A DNA stretch of 64,000 nucleotides, from the NCBI GenBank assembly GCA_002471825.1, contig DKQS01000007.1, positions 248,001 through 312,000 of the forward strand, written 5' to 3'. Source of the stretch: Flavobacteriaceae bacterium UBA7302. GTDB taxonomy: Bacteria; Bacteroidota; Bacteroidia; Flavobacteriales; Flavobacteriaceae. Shown piece by piece: positions 49,836 to 59,298 of the stretch (within the stretch, counting starts at the first letter, position 1; every line of letters begins with the position of its first letter). The position numbers and the translations under genes are program-made. A model generated the notes under the pieces. That model worked only from the letters and a program-made list of their open reading frames with translations, did no database searches and was not told the DNA's origin.

Positions 49836-50251
49836 TAGAAATCAAACCAATTGGACCAAGGAATTCTAAGTAAAATTAAAAACAAAGCAATTGCGTAAAA
49901 GGTAAAGATGGTCTTGAACTTTGCTGCATCTTCCGTTTTCTTTTTGTGTTTGGACCAGCCAATAGTGATTAGGGCAATGGCAATGATCATGGTCAAAGGA
50001 TGTTCTAAAGCAAGCAACCTTCCTGCACTATCAGACATCATTGCTCCAATGTTTTTGTGCCATCCCTGGTTGAAGTATACCACAAAGCCAATTAAAAGCT
50101 GGAAATGGCTTAAAATAAGGGTAAATAAGGCCAAACGTAGGTCTTTATCGGTGAAGGACTTTTTCTTTACCAAACCCAATAGGGAATTCCCTACGGCTAA
50201 AATGAGAACTAGGAGGACCAAATAGGCCCAATACGAATGAATCTGAAGCAT
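49835..50251 (-). CDS. Membrane protein of unknown function, possibly cytochrome-like
   Basis: A 138-residue integral membrane protein with four helices (~8-27, ~40-60, ~85-100 and ~112-132). Histidines stand in the N-terminal LQIHSYWAY, in TLILSHFQLLIGF, in NQGWHKNIG and in LALEHPLTMIIAIA, the last three near helix ends; a four-helix bundle with paired His is reminiscent of small cytochrome b-like proteins, but no clear haem motif lets me claim it. It overlaps the start of plsC by one base and is followed upstream by the receptor terminator. Confidence 0.7.
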   Translation of the reverse strand: MLQIHSYWAYLVLLVLILAVGNSLLGLVKKKSFTDKDLRLALFTLILSHFQLLIGFVVYFNQGWHKNIGAMMSDSAGRLLALEHPLTMIIAIALITIGWSKHKKKTEDAAKFKTIFTFYAIALFLILLRIPWSNWFDF

Positions 50252-50292
50252 GGTTTCTTAATTTTTGACAAATGTATTTAATTTTGGAGTAT

Positions 50293-50325
50293 AAAAAAAC
50301 CACCTCAATTGAGGTGGTTTTATAT
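50293..50325. terminator. Perfect-palindrome terminator after the second TonB-dependent receptor
   Basis: AAAACCACCTCAA (50296-50308) and TTGAGGTGGTTTT (50309-50321) form a 26-bp perfect palindrome with A and T runs, ending the minus-strand receptor transcript. Confidence 0.9.
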
Positions 50326-50340
50326 CTTAAATGATTCTGG

Positions 50341-53124
50341 TTAGAAGTTGTAAGAAACTGCGAAGTTCCAAGTAGTTCCGAAACCGAACCATACATTGTT
50401 TCTAGTATCAATACCATTCCAAGTTCCAGAAGCAACAGTATCCAATCTTGAAACTGAATCACCTGGACGAATAGAAGTACTCGCTTCAGCGATGTAAACA
50501 GTATCAAAGATGTTGTTTACGTTAGCTCTGAAGTTCAAGTTGCTATCGTTAGAGAAATCCCATCTGTAGCTCGCACCTAAGTCAGTTAACGAGTAGTTTG
50601 GTAATTTCAATGCACCTCTGTTGTTTGGTGTATCAAACTCAGTATCTAACACACTAAAGTCAGCATATAAGTCTCCAGCATATCTCCAGTTTACATCAAC
50701 ACTAAAGTTGTTGAATGGAGAATATCTCAAGTTCAAGTTAGCTGTAGTTTGTGCCGCATCACCAACTTTTACGTCACCAAGATAAAGGTTTTTCTGCTGA
50801 GTATTGGTAGGTACACCAACTTCAGTGATCACACCTTCTGCATCCTCGGCATATTTCCAGTCGTTAATAGACGCCATCGCTGTTAATCTCAAGTTGTCGG
50901 TAATGTCGAAGAAACCTTCAATTTCAATACCTTGGTGTCTTTGGCTTACGTTATCCCAAATAGCAACACCGTCTTGACCTGCACCAAAGAAATCAGCGAA
51001 TCCTTGAGTCTCAACTCTATCAGACCATAAAGTACTATATAAGTTTACGTTGATACGTACACCATCTTTCTTGAAACCATAACCTAACTCTAAAGAAGAA
51101 ACAGTTTCGTTTTGGATGTCAGGATTGATATCATTCGCAAAATTTGGGAATACTCCGTCAAATAATGGCTGTCTTTTGATGAAGCCTGCATTGAAAAATA
51201 CATTGTTGATTTCATCAAAGTTGTAATTCGCACCACCTTTGATATATCCACCTGTAAAGCTTGCAACATCACTTGTTACGTTTGTAGGCGAAGCAAAGAA
51301 GTCAAGTCTTTGGTAGTCTTGGTTAGAAACACCAGCTTGTACAACAGCAGTTAATTTATCACCATCATCATACTCTACCATTCCGTTAACACCTTGCCAG
51401 TTTACAATACCATCGTTGTTATAGTTGATCTTGTTTCCGTTTTGTCCAATGTTGTTGAATGGAGAAGCTTTGTAAGTCTCAGTTAAAATAATACCAGAAT
51501 CTAAGCTTCTGTTACCTGTACTATAGTAAGCATCTAAACCTAATAAGTCATTTAATACTCTGTAGTGGTAAGCTCTATAAGCTCTTAAATCAACACCTAC
51601 GCTGTAAGTAAATTTCTCAGTCTCATACTTTAAGTTAGAGATGGCACCATACCAGTCGTGAGAGTTTACAGAAGCTCTACGTACCAATACTGCTCTGTTT
51701 ACACCATCATTTCTGAATCCGTTAGAACCAATAAGTAGTCCAGCATAAGCTCCTCTACCAGCTCCACCTGTATAACCAGAAGTAGTTGAACGGTTTACAG
51801 CAACAACTCTATCATAATCAATATAGTCTTGTGGACCAACTCTTGTTCCTCTACCTGCAGCTACGTGTGCGGTTAAATCTCTTCTGAATGGGAAGTTATC
51901 AATGTCTGCGTTACGGAAGCTATTTCCACGAGCACCTGTTCCACCTCCACGACCCCAAGAGCCATAGAAAGAAGATGATAAAGACAAGTTGTCGTTAATG
52001 TTCCAGTCCCAGTTAAAGGTACCGATTGGTTTGTTGTAGAAGTTTCTTCTAATGTTATACTCCTCACCTCTTAACATACCCCAGTCAGCGTTGAATCTTC
52101 TGTTGATTTCTTCAGAACCACCGAAATTTTGATAATCTCTAATAGACAATCTAGTAGTTCTTTGGTGGTGCCACTGTCCAGCTCCAGTAAATGTGAAGTT
52201 GAAAGCGTGCTCGTCAGAAGGCTTGTAACCTAAAGATACGAAGTAAGTAGTACCCTCACCAGAAGTTCCGTCAACATAACCGTCTCCAGACCATCTACCT
52301 AATAACATACTAGCAGACCATCCGTTTTCGTTTAAACCACTGTTATAAGATATAACGTTTTTCATGTAACCATCGTTACCAATCATAGATAAGATTCTAC
52401 CACCTTCTTCTTTTTCAGTAGATTTTGTTACGATAGTAACAGTACCACCTACAGAAGGTACAGCTAATTTAGAAGCACCTAAACCTCTTTGGATCTGGAT
52501 TCCTGAAGCAACGTCAGATAAACCTTGCCAGTTAGACCAGTAAACCCATCCGTTTTCCATATCATTCACCGGCTGACCGTTGATGATGAAAGAAGTGTTT
52601 CTTTGGTTAAATCCTCTTACGTTAATTCTAGAGTCACCATAACCACCACCCTGTCTTGTAGCATATACAGAAGGAGTTGTGTTTAAGATCTCTGGAAATT
52701 CTAAGTTACCTAACTTAGTTTGGATTTCCGACGCTCTAATGGTAGAAGCAGCAATTGGAGTTTTTCTTTCTTGAACTAAATCAATAACCCCTTTACCTAC
52801 TACTACAATCTCGTCTAATAAATTTCCTCCAACAACCATCTTCACAGTTCCGATGTTGCTTTTAGAAGAAGAGAATGCTACCTCTTGGTTGTTGTAACCT
52901 AAATAAGAAATAACAATTACACCAGAATTTGAAGATGCGTTTAAAGTAAACTTACCGTCAAAATCTGTTTCTGTTCCGTTTTGTGTTCCTTTCTCTTGAA
53001 CACTTGCGCCAGGTAATGGTTGATTGTTTTCATCAACAACTGTACCTGTTACTTTGGTTTGAGCAAGTACTGTAGCAGCTACAAAAAATAGGGCTACGAA
53101 TAACAAGTTCTTCACGTTTTTCAT
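50341..53124 (-). CDS. TonB-dependent outer-membrane receptor
   Basis: A 927-residue outer-membrane transporter. Signal peptide (~1-21, FVAATVLAQ), carboxypeptidase-like domain (~23-100, TGTVVDENNQPLPGASV, TDFDGKFTLNAS), plug (~115-230, containing RINVRGFNQRNTSFIINGQPVNDMENGW in part: NVRGFNQRNTSFIINGQPV) and the barrel ending in a C-terminal Phe (FAVSYNF). It stands alone, without a SusD or lipoprotein partner, ended by a perfect-palindrome terminator. The promoter region matches that of the first receptor in -7 element, gap and 11-bp repeats, so both are probably under one regulator. Substrate unknown. Confidence 0.93.
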   Translation of the reverse strand: MKNVKNLLFVALFFVAATVLAQTKVTGTVVDENNQPLPGASVQEKGTQNGTETDFDGKFTLNASSNSGVIVISYLGYNNQEVAFSSSKSNIGTVKMVVGGNLLDEIVVVGKGVIDLVQERKTPIAASTIRASEIQTKLGNLEFPEILNTTPSVYATRQGGGYGDSRINVRGFNQRNTSFIINGQPVNDMENGWVYWSNWQGLSDVASGIQIQRGLGASKLAVPSVGGTVTIVTKSTEKEEGGRILSMIGNDGYMKNVISYNSGLNENGWSASMLLGRWSGDGYVDGTSGEGTTYFVSLGYKPSDEHAFNFTFTGAGQWHHQRTTRLSIRDYQNFGGSEEINRRFNADWGMLRGEEYNIRRNFYNKPIGTFNWDWNINDNLSLSSSFYGSWGRGGGTGARGNSFRNADIDNFPFRRDLTAHVAAGRGTRVGPQDYIDYDRVVAVNRSTTSGYTGGAGRGAYAGLLIGSNGFRNDGVNRAVLVRRASVNSHDWYGAISNLKYETEKFTYSVGVDLRAYRAYHYRVLNDLLGLDAYYSTGNRSLDSGIILTETYKASPFNNIGQNGNKINYNNDGIVNWQGVNGMVEYDDGDKLTAVVQAGVSNQDYQRLDFFASPTNVTSDVASFTGGYIKGGANYNFDEINNVFFNAGFIKRQPLFDGVFPNFANDINPDIQNETVSSLELGYGFKKDGVRINVNLYSTLWSDRVETQGFADFFGAGQDGVAIWDNVSQRHQGIEIEGFFDITDNLRLTAMASINDWKYAEDAEGVITEVGVPTNTQQKNLYLGDVKVGDAAQTTANLNLRYSPFNNFSVDVNWRYAGDLYADFSVLDTEFDTPNNRGALKLPNYSLTDLGASYRWDFSNDSNLNFRANVNNIFDTVYIAEASTSIRPGDSVSRLDTVASGTWNGIDTRNNVWFGFGTTWNFAVSYNF

Positions 53125-53152
53125 TTTTTTAAAATTTGATTAAAGTGCTATG

Positions 53153-53203
53153 CAAAATTCATCCATTTGCCTAATTGTAATGTTAAGCCAATGTTAAGTT
53201 TTA
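53153..53203 (-). promoter_or_regulatory. Second receptor promoter with phased 11-bp repeats
   Basis: On the minus strand the -7 element is GAATTTTG (53153-53160), identical to that of the first receptor. A 10-bp gap follows, then 11-bp units starting on the plus strand at 53171 (CTAATT, degenerate), 53182 (GTTAAG) and 53193 (GTTAAG). In sense orientation this reads CTTAACATTGG repeated as TTAACA-N5-TTAACA. No -33 element is seen. The rest of 53204-53324 is A/T-rich and shows nothing else. Confidence 0.6.
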
Positions 53204-53324
53204 ACAAATAATTAATAATTTAAAAGTAATCAAAATAAAGCAATATGCTGATTTTTAGTCAATTACTTATCAACAGTCTTGTTAATAAGACTTAAAGAAA
53301 TTATGAAGTAAATAATTAGGCGGA

Positions 53325-54896
53325 TTATTGCTCTTTATTTAGCAATTTTTTGGCCATTTCTTTTCCTAATTCCACACCAAATTGATCGAAACTATAAATA
53401 TTCCATAATATCCCCTGAGTGAAAATTTTATGTTCATAAATAGCAATCAATTTACCCAATGCTTCTGGAGTAAGTTTGTCAAATAAGATGGCAGTACTAG
53501 GTCTATTTCCTTCAAAAACTTTAAACGGCAATAATTTCTGAATCAAATCTTCGTCATTAGACGTTTTTAATTCCAAATGCACTTCTTGCTTGGTTTTTCC
53601 GAAGGCAAGCGCATTCATTTGTCCGAAGTAATTGGCCATTAATTTTTTGTGATGGCTTTCCAATCCATGTAAGGATTCTTTGAATCCAATAAATTCTGTG
53701 GGAATCAACTTGGTTCCCTGGTGCACCAATTGCATAAATGCATGCTGCATGTTGGTTCCCGTACTTCCCCAAATAATGGTTCCTGTTTGATAGTCTACAA
53801 CCTCTCCATTACGATCTACACCCTTACCGTTACTTTCCATAATGGCCTGTTGTAGATAGGCAGGTAATTTGGACAAATATTGTGAATATGGTAAAATGGC
53901 TTCACTTTCAGCCATAAAAAAGTTGTTATACCAAACACTAATCAATGCCAGTTGAACGGGAATGTTATTCTCGAAAGATGTATTTCTAAAATGTAAATCC
54001 ATCGCCTCTGCACCGTCTAACAGTTTTCGGTAATTGTCAAATCCGACTGCCAAGCTAATGGACAACCCTACGGCAGACCAAAGCGAAAATCTTCCGCCCA
54101 CCCAATTCCACATTGGAAAAACATTGTCTTTGTCAATTCCAAATCGGCGAACAGCATCCAAATTGGTTGAAACCGCCACAAAATGCTTCGGAATGTCAAA
54201 AATCGTTGCCGATTTCAAGAACCAATTTTTAATGGTTTCTGCATTACTAATGGTTTCTTGCGTCGTAAACGTTTTGGAAACAATGATGAATAAGGTGGTT
54301 TCTGGATCCAAATGCTTGATTACCTCCGATACGTGATCACCATCAACATTAGAAACAAAATGAACGTTCAAATGATTCTGATAGAACTTTAAAGATTCTA
54401 CCACCATATCTGGACCTAAATCCGAACCTCCAATTCCAATGTTCACCACATCGGTTATGGATTTTCCTGTGTATCCTTTCCATTTGCCAGAAATAACTTT
54501 TTTAGAAAAACTCTTGATTTTTCTTAAAGTGGACTGAATCCTTGGCTTGATATTCTTTCCATCTACCAACACAGGTTCTTCTGAAGTGCTTCGTAAAGCC
54601 GTATGCAATACTGCGCGCCCTTCCGTTTCATTAATTTTTTCTCCTGTAAACTGACTTTCAATGGCTCCTTTCAAATCTACCTCTTCTGCTAAAGAGATGA
54701 GCAAATCCATGGTTTCTTTGGTGATTCTATTTTTAGACAAATCAACCGAAAGTCCGTCTGTGCTCAGCGTAAAATCATCCTTTCGAGACGAATCTTTAAA
54801 AAGTTCTTTCAATTCAAGATTTTGAACTTCTGAAAAATGTTGATTTAATTTTTTCCAGCTTTCAGTTTTGGTTGGGTTGATATTTTGTAAAGCCAT
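53325..54896 (-). CDS. pgi: Glucose-6-phosphate isomerase
   Basis: Interconverts glucose-6-phosphate and fructose-6-phosphate in glycolysis. The 523-residue protein has the signatures DVVNIGIGGSDLGPDMVVE (in part VNIGIGGSDLGPDM, residues ~155-168), the active-site SKTFTTQET, WVGGRFSLWSAVGL, the Glu in QQAIMESNGKG and the C-terminal catalytic Lys region SFDQFGVELGKEM. Length is slightly shorter than the E. coli enzyme (549), as usual in this phylum. It follows the M23 peptidase gene by 5 nt. Confidence 0.97.
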   Translation of the reverse strand: MALQNINPTKTESWKKLNQHFSEVQNLELKELFKDSSRKDDFTLSTDGLSVDLSKNRITKETMDLLISLAEEVDLKGAIESQFTGEKINETEGRAVLHTALRSTSEEPVLVDGKNIKPRIQSTLRKIKSFSKKVISGKWKGYTGKSITDVVNIGIGGSDLGPDMVVESLKFYQNHLNVHFVSNVDGDHVSEVIKHLDPETTLFIIVSKTFTTQETISNAETIKNWFLKSATIFDIPKHFVAVSTNLDAVRRFGIDKDNVFPMWNWVGGRFSLWSAVGLSISLAVGFDNYRKLLDGAEAMDLHFRNTSFENNIPVQLALISVWYNNFFMAESEAILPYSQYLSKLPAYLQQAIMESNGKGVDRNGEVVDYQTGTIIWGSTGTNMQHAFMQLVHQGTKLIPTEFIGFKESLHGLESHHKKLMANYFGQMNALAFGKTKQEVHLELKTSNDEDLIQKLLPFKVFEGNRPSTAILFDKLTPEALGKLIAIYEHKIFTQGILWNIYSFDQFGVELGKEMAKKLLNKEQ

Positions 54897-54901
54897 AATT
54901 T

Positions 54902-56167
54902 TTAAAGTGCTAGTTTTTCTTTCACAACATCGGGTTCATAGACCTCCAGTTTGCCATAATCAAGTTGATATTTCAATGGAGCTATGTGCTTTAAGTATTT
55001 TTCTTTGATTGCTTTTGGCAAGGGTTTGGCAGGAGGTAGTTTTTCTCTCAACGGATCAACCTGTCGGCCGTTTTTCCAGAATCGGTAACAAACATGAGGG
55101 CCACTGGTATTTCCGGTCATTCCTACCCAACCAATCACATCGCCTTGCTTGACGTAATCGCCTCGAGAAACCTTTCTTCGTTTCATATGAAGGTACTGGG
55201 TAGAATAGGTGTTGTTATGTTTGATCTTTACATAATTTCCATTTCCGCCTCTTCTGGCCGATTCGCTCACCGTTCCACTTGCAGTGGCAATTATTGGCGT
55301 TCCTACTTTGGCGGCAAAATCGGTTCCTCGATGTGGTCGAATTCTATTTCCGTAGTAGGCAATTCTTCTTCTAAGGTTGTATCTTGAAGAGATTCGGTAT
55401 TGAAATTTGATGGGTGACTTTAGAAATTGTCTTCGCAACAAATCCCCTTCGGCATCGTAGTAATCGGGAATCTGTTTGATGGAATCCGCGATGTATCGAA
55501 AGGCATACAAGTTTCTTTTCTTGTGGTTGAAAACCATTCGTTTCACATTGCCATATCCTGCAAAAGTGGTGTCGTCAATGAATTTTTCTTCATAAATGAT
55601 CTTGAAGGAATCTCCTTTCTGGAGTCGATAGAAATCCAAGGTCCATGCATAGATATCTGCCACGGTGTAGGTCAATCCTGGTCGAATGCCCAAACTGTCC
55701 ATGGTTACAGAAAAATTATTGTAAATCACTCCAGTAACTTCTTTCTCTACCGTTTTGATTGGTTTGGCAAACCGCTCAGCTGTGATGATGGAATCTTTAA
55801 AATCAACAATGGTTGCGTTGATCTTGTCGTGCTTGTATATAAATACCTGCGCCTTTTCCAATGAATCATTGCTCGCTAAAATGGTGTACGGTTTTCCGGC
55901 ACGAACCCTACGAACATCAAATTCTTCTTTTACTGTAGCGGCAATTTTATTGATAACCGGATAAAACACATGATGACGATCTAAGATTTCACCAAAACTC
56001 TCACCACTTTTGATGGTGTCTTGAATAACCTTGTACTCATCAAAATTGTATCCGAATTGAATATTGGGCTTGGGCTCTTCTTTGATTATTGGAGTTTCTT
56101 CCTTCTTAGAGTCGCCACAGCTCCAAAATAAAATAGTCGTTATAAAAATTACGATTGCTCTTTTCAA
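54902..56167 (-). CDS. M23 family peptidoglycan endopeptidase, lipoprotein
   Basis: A 421-residue predicted lipoprotein (signal ITTILFWSCGDSK, Cys at ~17) followed by an acidic linker and a long helper region. The M23 (LytM/lysostaphin) domain spans ~285-385: first zinc ligands in RPHRGTDFAAKVGTP (HxxxD), HxH-type motif around STQYLHMKR and the final GPHVCYRFWKNGRQ. All metal residues appear present, so it could be an active cell-wall endopeptidase, as in flavobacterial M23 proteins. It is co-transcribed with pgi. The promoter is a TATTTTTG 36 nt upstream. Confidence 0.92.
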   Translation of the reverse strand: MKRAIVIFITTILFWSCGDSKKEETPIIKEEPKPNIQFGYNFDEYKVIQDTIKSGESFGEILDRHHVFYPVINKIAATVKEEFDVRRVRAGKPYTILASNDSLEKAQVFIYKHDKINATIVDFKDSIITAERFAKPIKTVEKEVTGVIYNNFSVTMDSLGIRPGLTYTVADIYAWTLDFYRLQKGDSFKIIYEEKFIDDTTFAGYGNVKRMVFNHKKRNLYAFRYIADSIKQIPDYYDAEGDLLRRQFLKSPIKFQYRISSRYNLRRRIAYYGNRIRPHRGTDFAAKVGTPIIATASGTVSESARRGGNGNYVKIKHNNTYSTQYLHMKRRKVSRGDYVKQGDVIGWVGMTGNTSGPHVCYRFWKNGRQVDPLREKLPPAKPLPKAIKEKYLKHIAPLKYQLDYGKLEVYEPDVVKEKLAL

Positions 56168-56202
56168 GAAAAACGTATGATTTATGCCCTTTGATTAGGT
56201 CT

Positions 56203-56210
56203 CAAAAATA
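56203..56210 (-). promoter_or_regulatory. Promoter -7 element of the M23-pgi unit
   Basis: TATTTTTG on the minus strand, a full TAnnTTTG match, 36 nt before the M23 ATG. A TTTG stands about 21 bp further upstream, though it is close to the end of the DUF3108 gene. Confidence 0.5.
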
Positions 56211-56248
56211 CAAATTAAAGTGAATGGATGGCAAAAAATGATGCGGAC

Positions 56249-57022
56249 TTAATTATAGATTTTTTTAAAGGAATGTGCCAAGCCTTTATAAGCTTCCAAT
56301 TCCGCTCTAAGAGAGCCAACAGCCAAATTTGCCTTTAACTTGATGGGTATTTTGTTATCATCGGCAGTAATCCAAATAGTAACACTTTCTTTTTCCTTAA
56401 AAATACGACCTGCTTGAACCAACGGAACAAACTTCATGGTTTTTACCCTTCCCTTCCGAATTTTTAAATCTTCGTTGCCAATGTAGCGCAACTTAAAGTT
56501 GTAGGTTTTTGCGTCTAAGAACATATCGAGCTTGATTTCATCTCCGGGTTTCATCGAGCTAACGTCCAGATTCCTTAAAAAGTAAAAGGATGACAACATA
56601 TCTTGCACCGCTTTGAAATCAATCAAGGTGTCTTTCTGCTTTAAAAAATCTTGAACTAGTGCCTTATTGGTATCGTGATTGAAGGTGGTGTGCACATGTT
56701 TTTTATAACCTCCTTCGTTTATTTTTCTTTTAAACAAATAAGGAAACACAGAGTCTTTATCAAAATAACTTTGATAATCATCTTCTACTTTGAAGAACCA
56801 TTTGATCATCCCGGTGGTCCATCCTTTTCCAGTCGTATGAAAAACCTTCTTCCCGTCAATTTCAGTTTCTTCAACTGACAACTCCGCAGTACCGGCACGT
56901 AAAAATCCGCTATAACTCATTTTATAGCGTAACCATTCACCAGAGGTAAAGGCTTGCTTTTCCGATTTTGTTTGCGCTAAAGCACTGAGCGATAGAAATA
57001 AAAAGAAGATGGCTTTTTTCAT
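56249..57022 (-). CDS. DUF3108 domain secreted protein
   Basis: A 257-residue exported protein. The ATG at 57022 begins MKKAIFFLFLSLSALAQ, a clean signal peptide; eleven codons open upstream are unlikely to be translated. The mature part matches the DUF3108 pattern of beta-barrel-like strands: GEWLRYKMSYSGFLRAGTAEL, KVFHTTGKGWTTGMIKWFFK, and FVPLVQAGRIFKEKESVTIW. Function is unknown for this family; its members are periplasmic or outer-membrane associated. It is followed by a short gap before M23 and preceded by the aromatic degradation operon. Confidence 0.85.
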   Translation of the reverse strand: MKKAIFFLFLSLSALAQTKSEKQAFTSGEWLRYKMSYSGFLRAGTAELSVEETEIDGKKVFHTTGKGWTTGMIKWFFKVEDDYQSYFDKDSVFPYLFKRKINEGGYKKHVHTTFNHDTNKALVQDFLKQKDTLIDFKAVQDMLSSFYFLRNLDVSSMKPGDEIKLDMFLDAKTYNFKLRYIGNEDLKIRKGRVKTMKFVPLVQAGRIFKEKESVTIWITADDNKIPIKLKANLAVGSLRAELEAYKGLAHSFKKIYN

Positions 57023-57069
57023 ATTATCTTCAAACATATAAAAAAGGGATGACAATTATTGTTCCACAA

Positions 57070-57987
57070 TTAAAAAGTCCCCCAATTTTTCAACTCTTCT
57101 TCAGACCATAAAAACGGATAGAAAATTCTTCGTTGGTACTTTGGATGAAGGTATTTACGCCAGCTACTACCTCCTGTTGCTTCCAACTCTTTTTCGTCGC
57201 CACCCAAGTATTTACCAGCTGCATTGTAATGAGCCATCACCCACTTCACATTAACTGTGTAATCATAATGTCGCATTGCTTTGACCAAGTCTTCATTTTC
57301 TTGCACCTCTTTGGGTAGCTGTTGAAACTTTTTGGATAGGTTGCAATCGTTGTAATCTTCCATAAAGTCGATGAAATCTCCAATGTACTTTTTATCAAAA
57401 AGCTTGATCAATATGGATTTCTCCCCAGTCTTATGATTTTTCCCAGCAGCCTGCCAATACAAGTGATCATAGGCGTTTTTAAAGGATGAATTTCGATCTA
57501 TGGAATCGCGATAACGGGCATCAATTAAGTTGATCAATTCGGTTGAAGCGAATTCTATTTTTCGATACTGTGCCGACTGGAACCCACTTGCTGGAGTCAA
57601 CGTATTTCTAAATTTTAGGTATTGCTCTCGATCCATTCCGTCTGCCATCACAGAAAATGAGCTGCACAGCATGTCAAAATACCGACTAATTCGGCTTAAG
57701 TGCTTGGTAAATTTCTCTGCGGAAACCTCTACTGGTTTTGCCACTTGATCTATTTCCCAAAGGATCATTTTAAACAAAAGTTCGTTTACCTGATGGTACA
57801 TGATGAACACCATTTCATCAGGTTGGGTAGTTCTGGGAGTTTGTAATCCTAATAATGCATCGGTTTGGATATAGTCCCAGTAAGTAATTGGTCTACTCCA
57901 AAGCAGTCCTTCCAACATCGAATTTAGAGGCACCCCTAACTCCTCGTATTTGTCGGCGATTGATTTAAGTATGTCGTCTTTTTCCAT
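57070..57987 (-). CDS. Tryptophan 2,3-dioxygenase family protein
   Basis: A 305-residue haem dioxygenase-type protein. Motifs: TYWDYIQTDALLGLQ near the N-terminus, FIMYHQVNELLFKMILWE (the His-containing region of the substrate and haem pocket) and RNTLTPASGFQSAQYRKIE (in part LTPASGFQSAQYR), the typical TDO pattern that cleaves the indole ring to N-formylkynurenine. The ATG at 57987 gives MEKDDILKS; an earlier ATG at 58011 would add eight residues. It is 71 nt after hppD in the same direction, so it joins the tyrosine catabolism genes. Kynurenine pathway genes are not in the window. Confidence 0.9.
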   Translation of the reverse strand: MEKDDILKSIADKYEELGVPLNSMLEGLLWSRPITYWDYIQTDALLGLQTPRTTQPDEMVFIMYHQVNELLFKMILWEIDQVAKPVEVSAEKFTKHLSRISRYFDMLCSSFSVMADGMDREQYLKFRNTLTPASGFQSAQYRKIEFASTELINLIDARYRDSIDRNSSFKNAYDHLYWQAAGKNHKTGEKSILIKLFDKKYIGDFIDFMEDYNDCNLSKKFQQLPKEVQENEDLVKAMRHYDYTVNVKWVMAHYNAAGKYLGGDEKELEATGGSSWRKYLHPKYQRRIFYPFLWSEEELKNWGTF

Positions 57988-58058
57988 TGAGGTATGATAA
58001 CGAAGAAGCAAGATAATTACATCTTGCTTCTGTATTTTTAGTTGATTTTATTCATTTT

Positions 58059-59219
58059 TTACAGCGTTCCTCTCTTGGCTTGCTCTCTCTCAATCGATTC
58101 AAACAAAGCTTTGAAATTTCCTGCTCCAAATCCTCTAGCTCCCATTCTTTGAATAATTTCAAAGAACAAAGTAGGTCTGTCTTCCACGGGTTTGGTGAAA
58201 ATTTGCAATAGATAACCTTCCTCGTCGGCATCTACCAAAATGGACAATTCCTGCAATTTGGAAATATCTTCCTTCATGATTTCCATATGCTCACCCAAAC
58301 GCTCCGGAATCATATCGTAATATGCCTGCGGTGGCGGTGGTAAAAATTCGATTCCTCTTGCGCGCAATTGCGATACAGTCTCAATGATATCATCGGTTGC
58401 AACGGCAATATGCTGTACCCCTTCTCCTTCGTAAAAGTCTAAATATTCTTCAATTTGCGATCTTTTCGCGGCCTCAGCTGGCTCGTTGATTGGGAACTTG
58501 ATTCGTCCGTTTCCATTACTCATCACCTTACTCATCAATGCTGAATATTCGGTGTGGATTTGTTTGTCATCAAAAGACAAAAAGTTCACGAATCCCATCA
58601 CGTCTTCGTACCATTTTACCCATTTGTTCATTTGACCCCAACCTACATTTCCTACCATGTGGTCGATGTATTTCAATCCCACAGGCGTTGGGTTGTAATC
58701 TGATTTCCACTCTTGGAATCCAGGCATAAAGGCACCTTTGTAATTCTTGCGTTCTACAAACATATGAACCGTTTCTCCATAGGTGTAGATTCCGGCTCTC
58801 ACCACTTCTCCAAACTCATCTTTCTCAACCACAGGTTCCATAAATGATTTGGCACCTCTTTTGGTAGTTTCTTCATAAGCACTTCGAGCATCTTCAACCC
58901 ATAAGGCAATGACCTTCACTCCGTCACCATGCTTAACGATATGATCGTTGATGGGCGATTTACTATTCAATGGCGTGGTCAACACCAATCGGATTTTATC
59001 CTGCTTTAATACGTAACTCACAGAATCCGTTGATCCTGTTTCCAAGCCGCGGTAAGCATGCGATTGAAAACCAAAAGCTGTTTTGTAAAAGTGCGCCGAT
59101 TGTTTGGCGTTCCCAACGTAGAACTCTACGTAATCTGTTCCTAAAAGCGGTAAGAAGTCTTCCGCTCCTTCAAATATTTTTTCTAAACCGTAGTTTACTG
59201 ATTTTATTTCTTTAGACAT
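58059..59219 (-). CDS. hppD: 4-hydroxyphenylpyruvate dioxygenase
   Basis: Converts 4-hydroxyphenylpyruvate to homogentisate in tyrosine breakdown. The 386-residue form starting at 59219 (MSKEIKSVNYG) is preferred over an upstream ATG with 18 atypical codons. The C-terminal vicinal-oxygen-chelate repeat holds the iron ligands: His in YIDHMVGNVG (~residue 175), His in GVQHIAVATDDI and Glu in TLFFEIIQRMGA. The last region GARGFGAGNFKALFESIE closes the active site as in the family. hmgA lies upstream, with 79 nt between. Confidence 0.96.
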   Translation of the reverse strand: MSKEIKSVNYGLEKIFEGAEDFLPLLGTDYVEFYVGNAKQSAHFYKTAFGFQSHAYRGLETGSTDSVSYVLKQDKIRLVLTTPLNSKSPINDHIVKHGDGVKVIALWVEDARSAYEETTKRGAKSFMEPVVEKDEFGEVVRAGIYTYGETVHMFVERKNYKGAFMPGFQEWKSDYNPTPVGLKYIDHMVGNVGWGQMNKWVKWYEDVMGFVNFLSFDDKQIHTEYSALMSKVMSNGNGRIKFPINEPAEAAKRSQIEEYLDFYEGEGVQHIAVATDDIIETVSQLRARGIEFLPPPPQAYYDMIPERLGEHMEIMKEDISKLQELSILVDADEEGYLLQIFTKPVEDRPTLFFEIIQRMGARGFGAGNFKALFESIEREQAKRGTL

Positions 59220-59298
59220 GTTTTTATATTTTGAAAATTGACCAATTTGAAAATCCTGACAATGACCTATCAAATTGTCAATTTGATTGATTGTTTTG

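Noticed and set aside
50341..53124. SusC-type receptor of a polysaccharide utilisation locus
   Set aside because: No SusD-like gene or glycoside hydrolase lies nearby.
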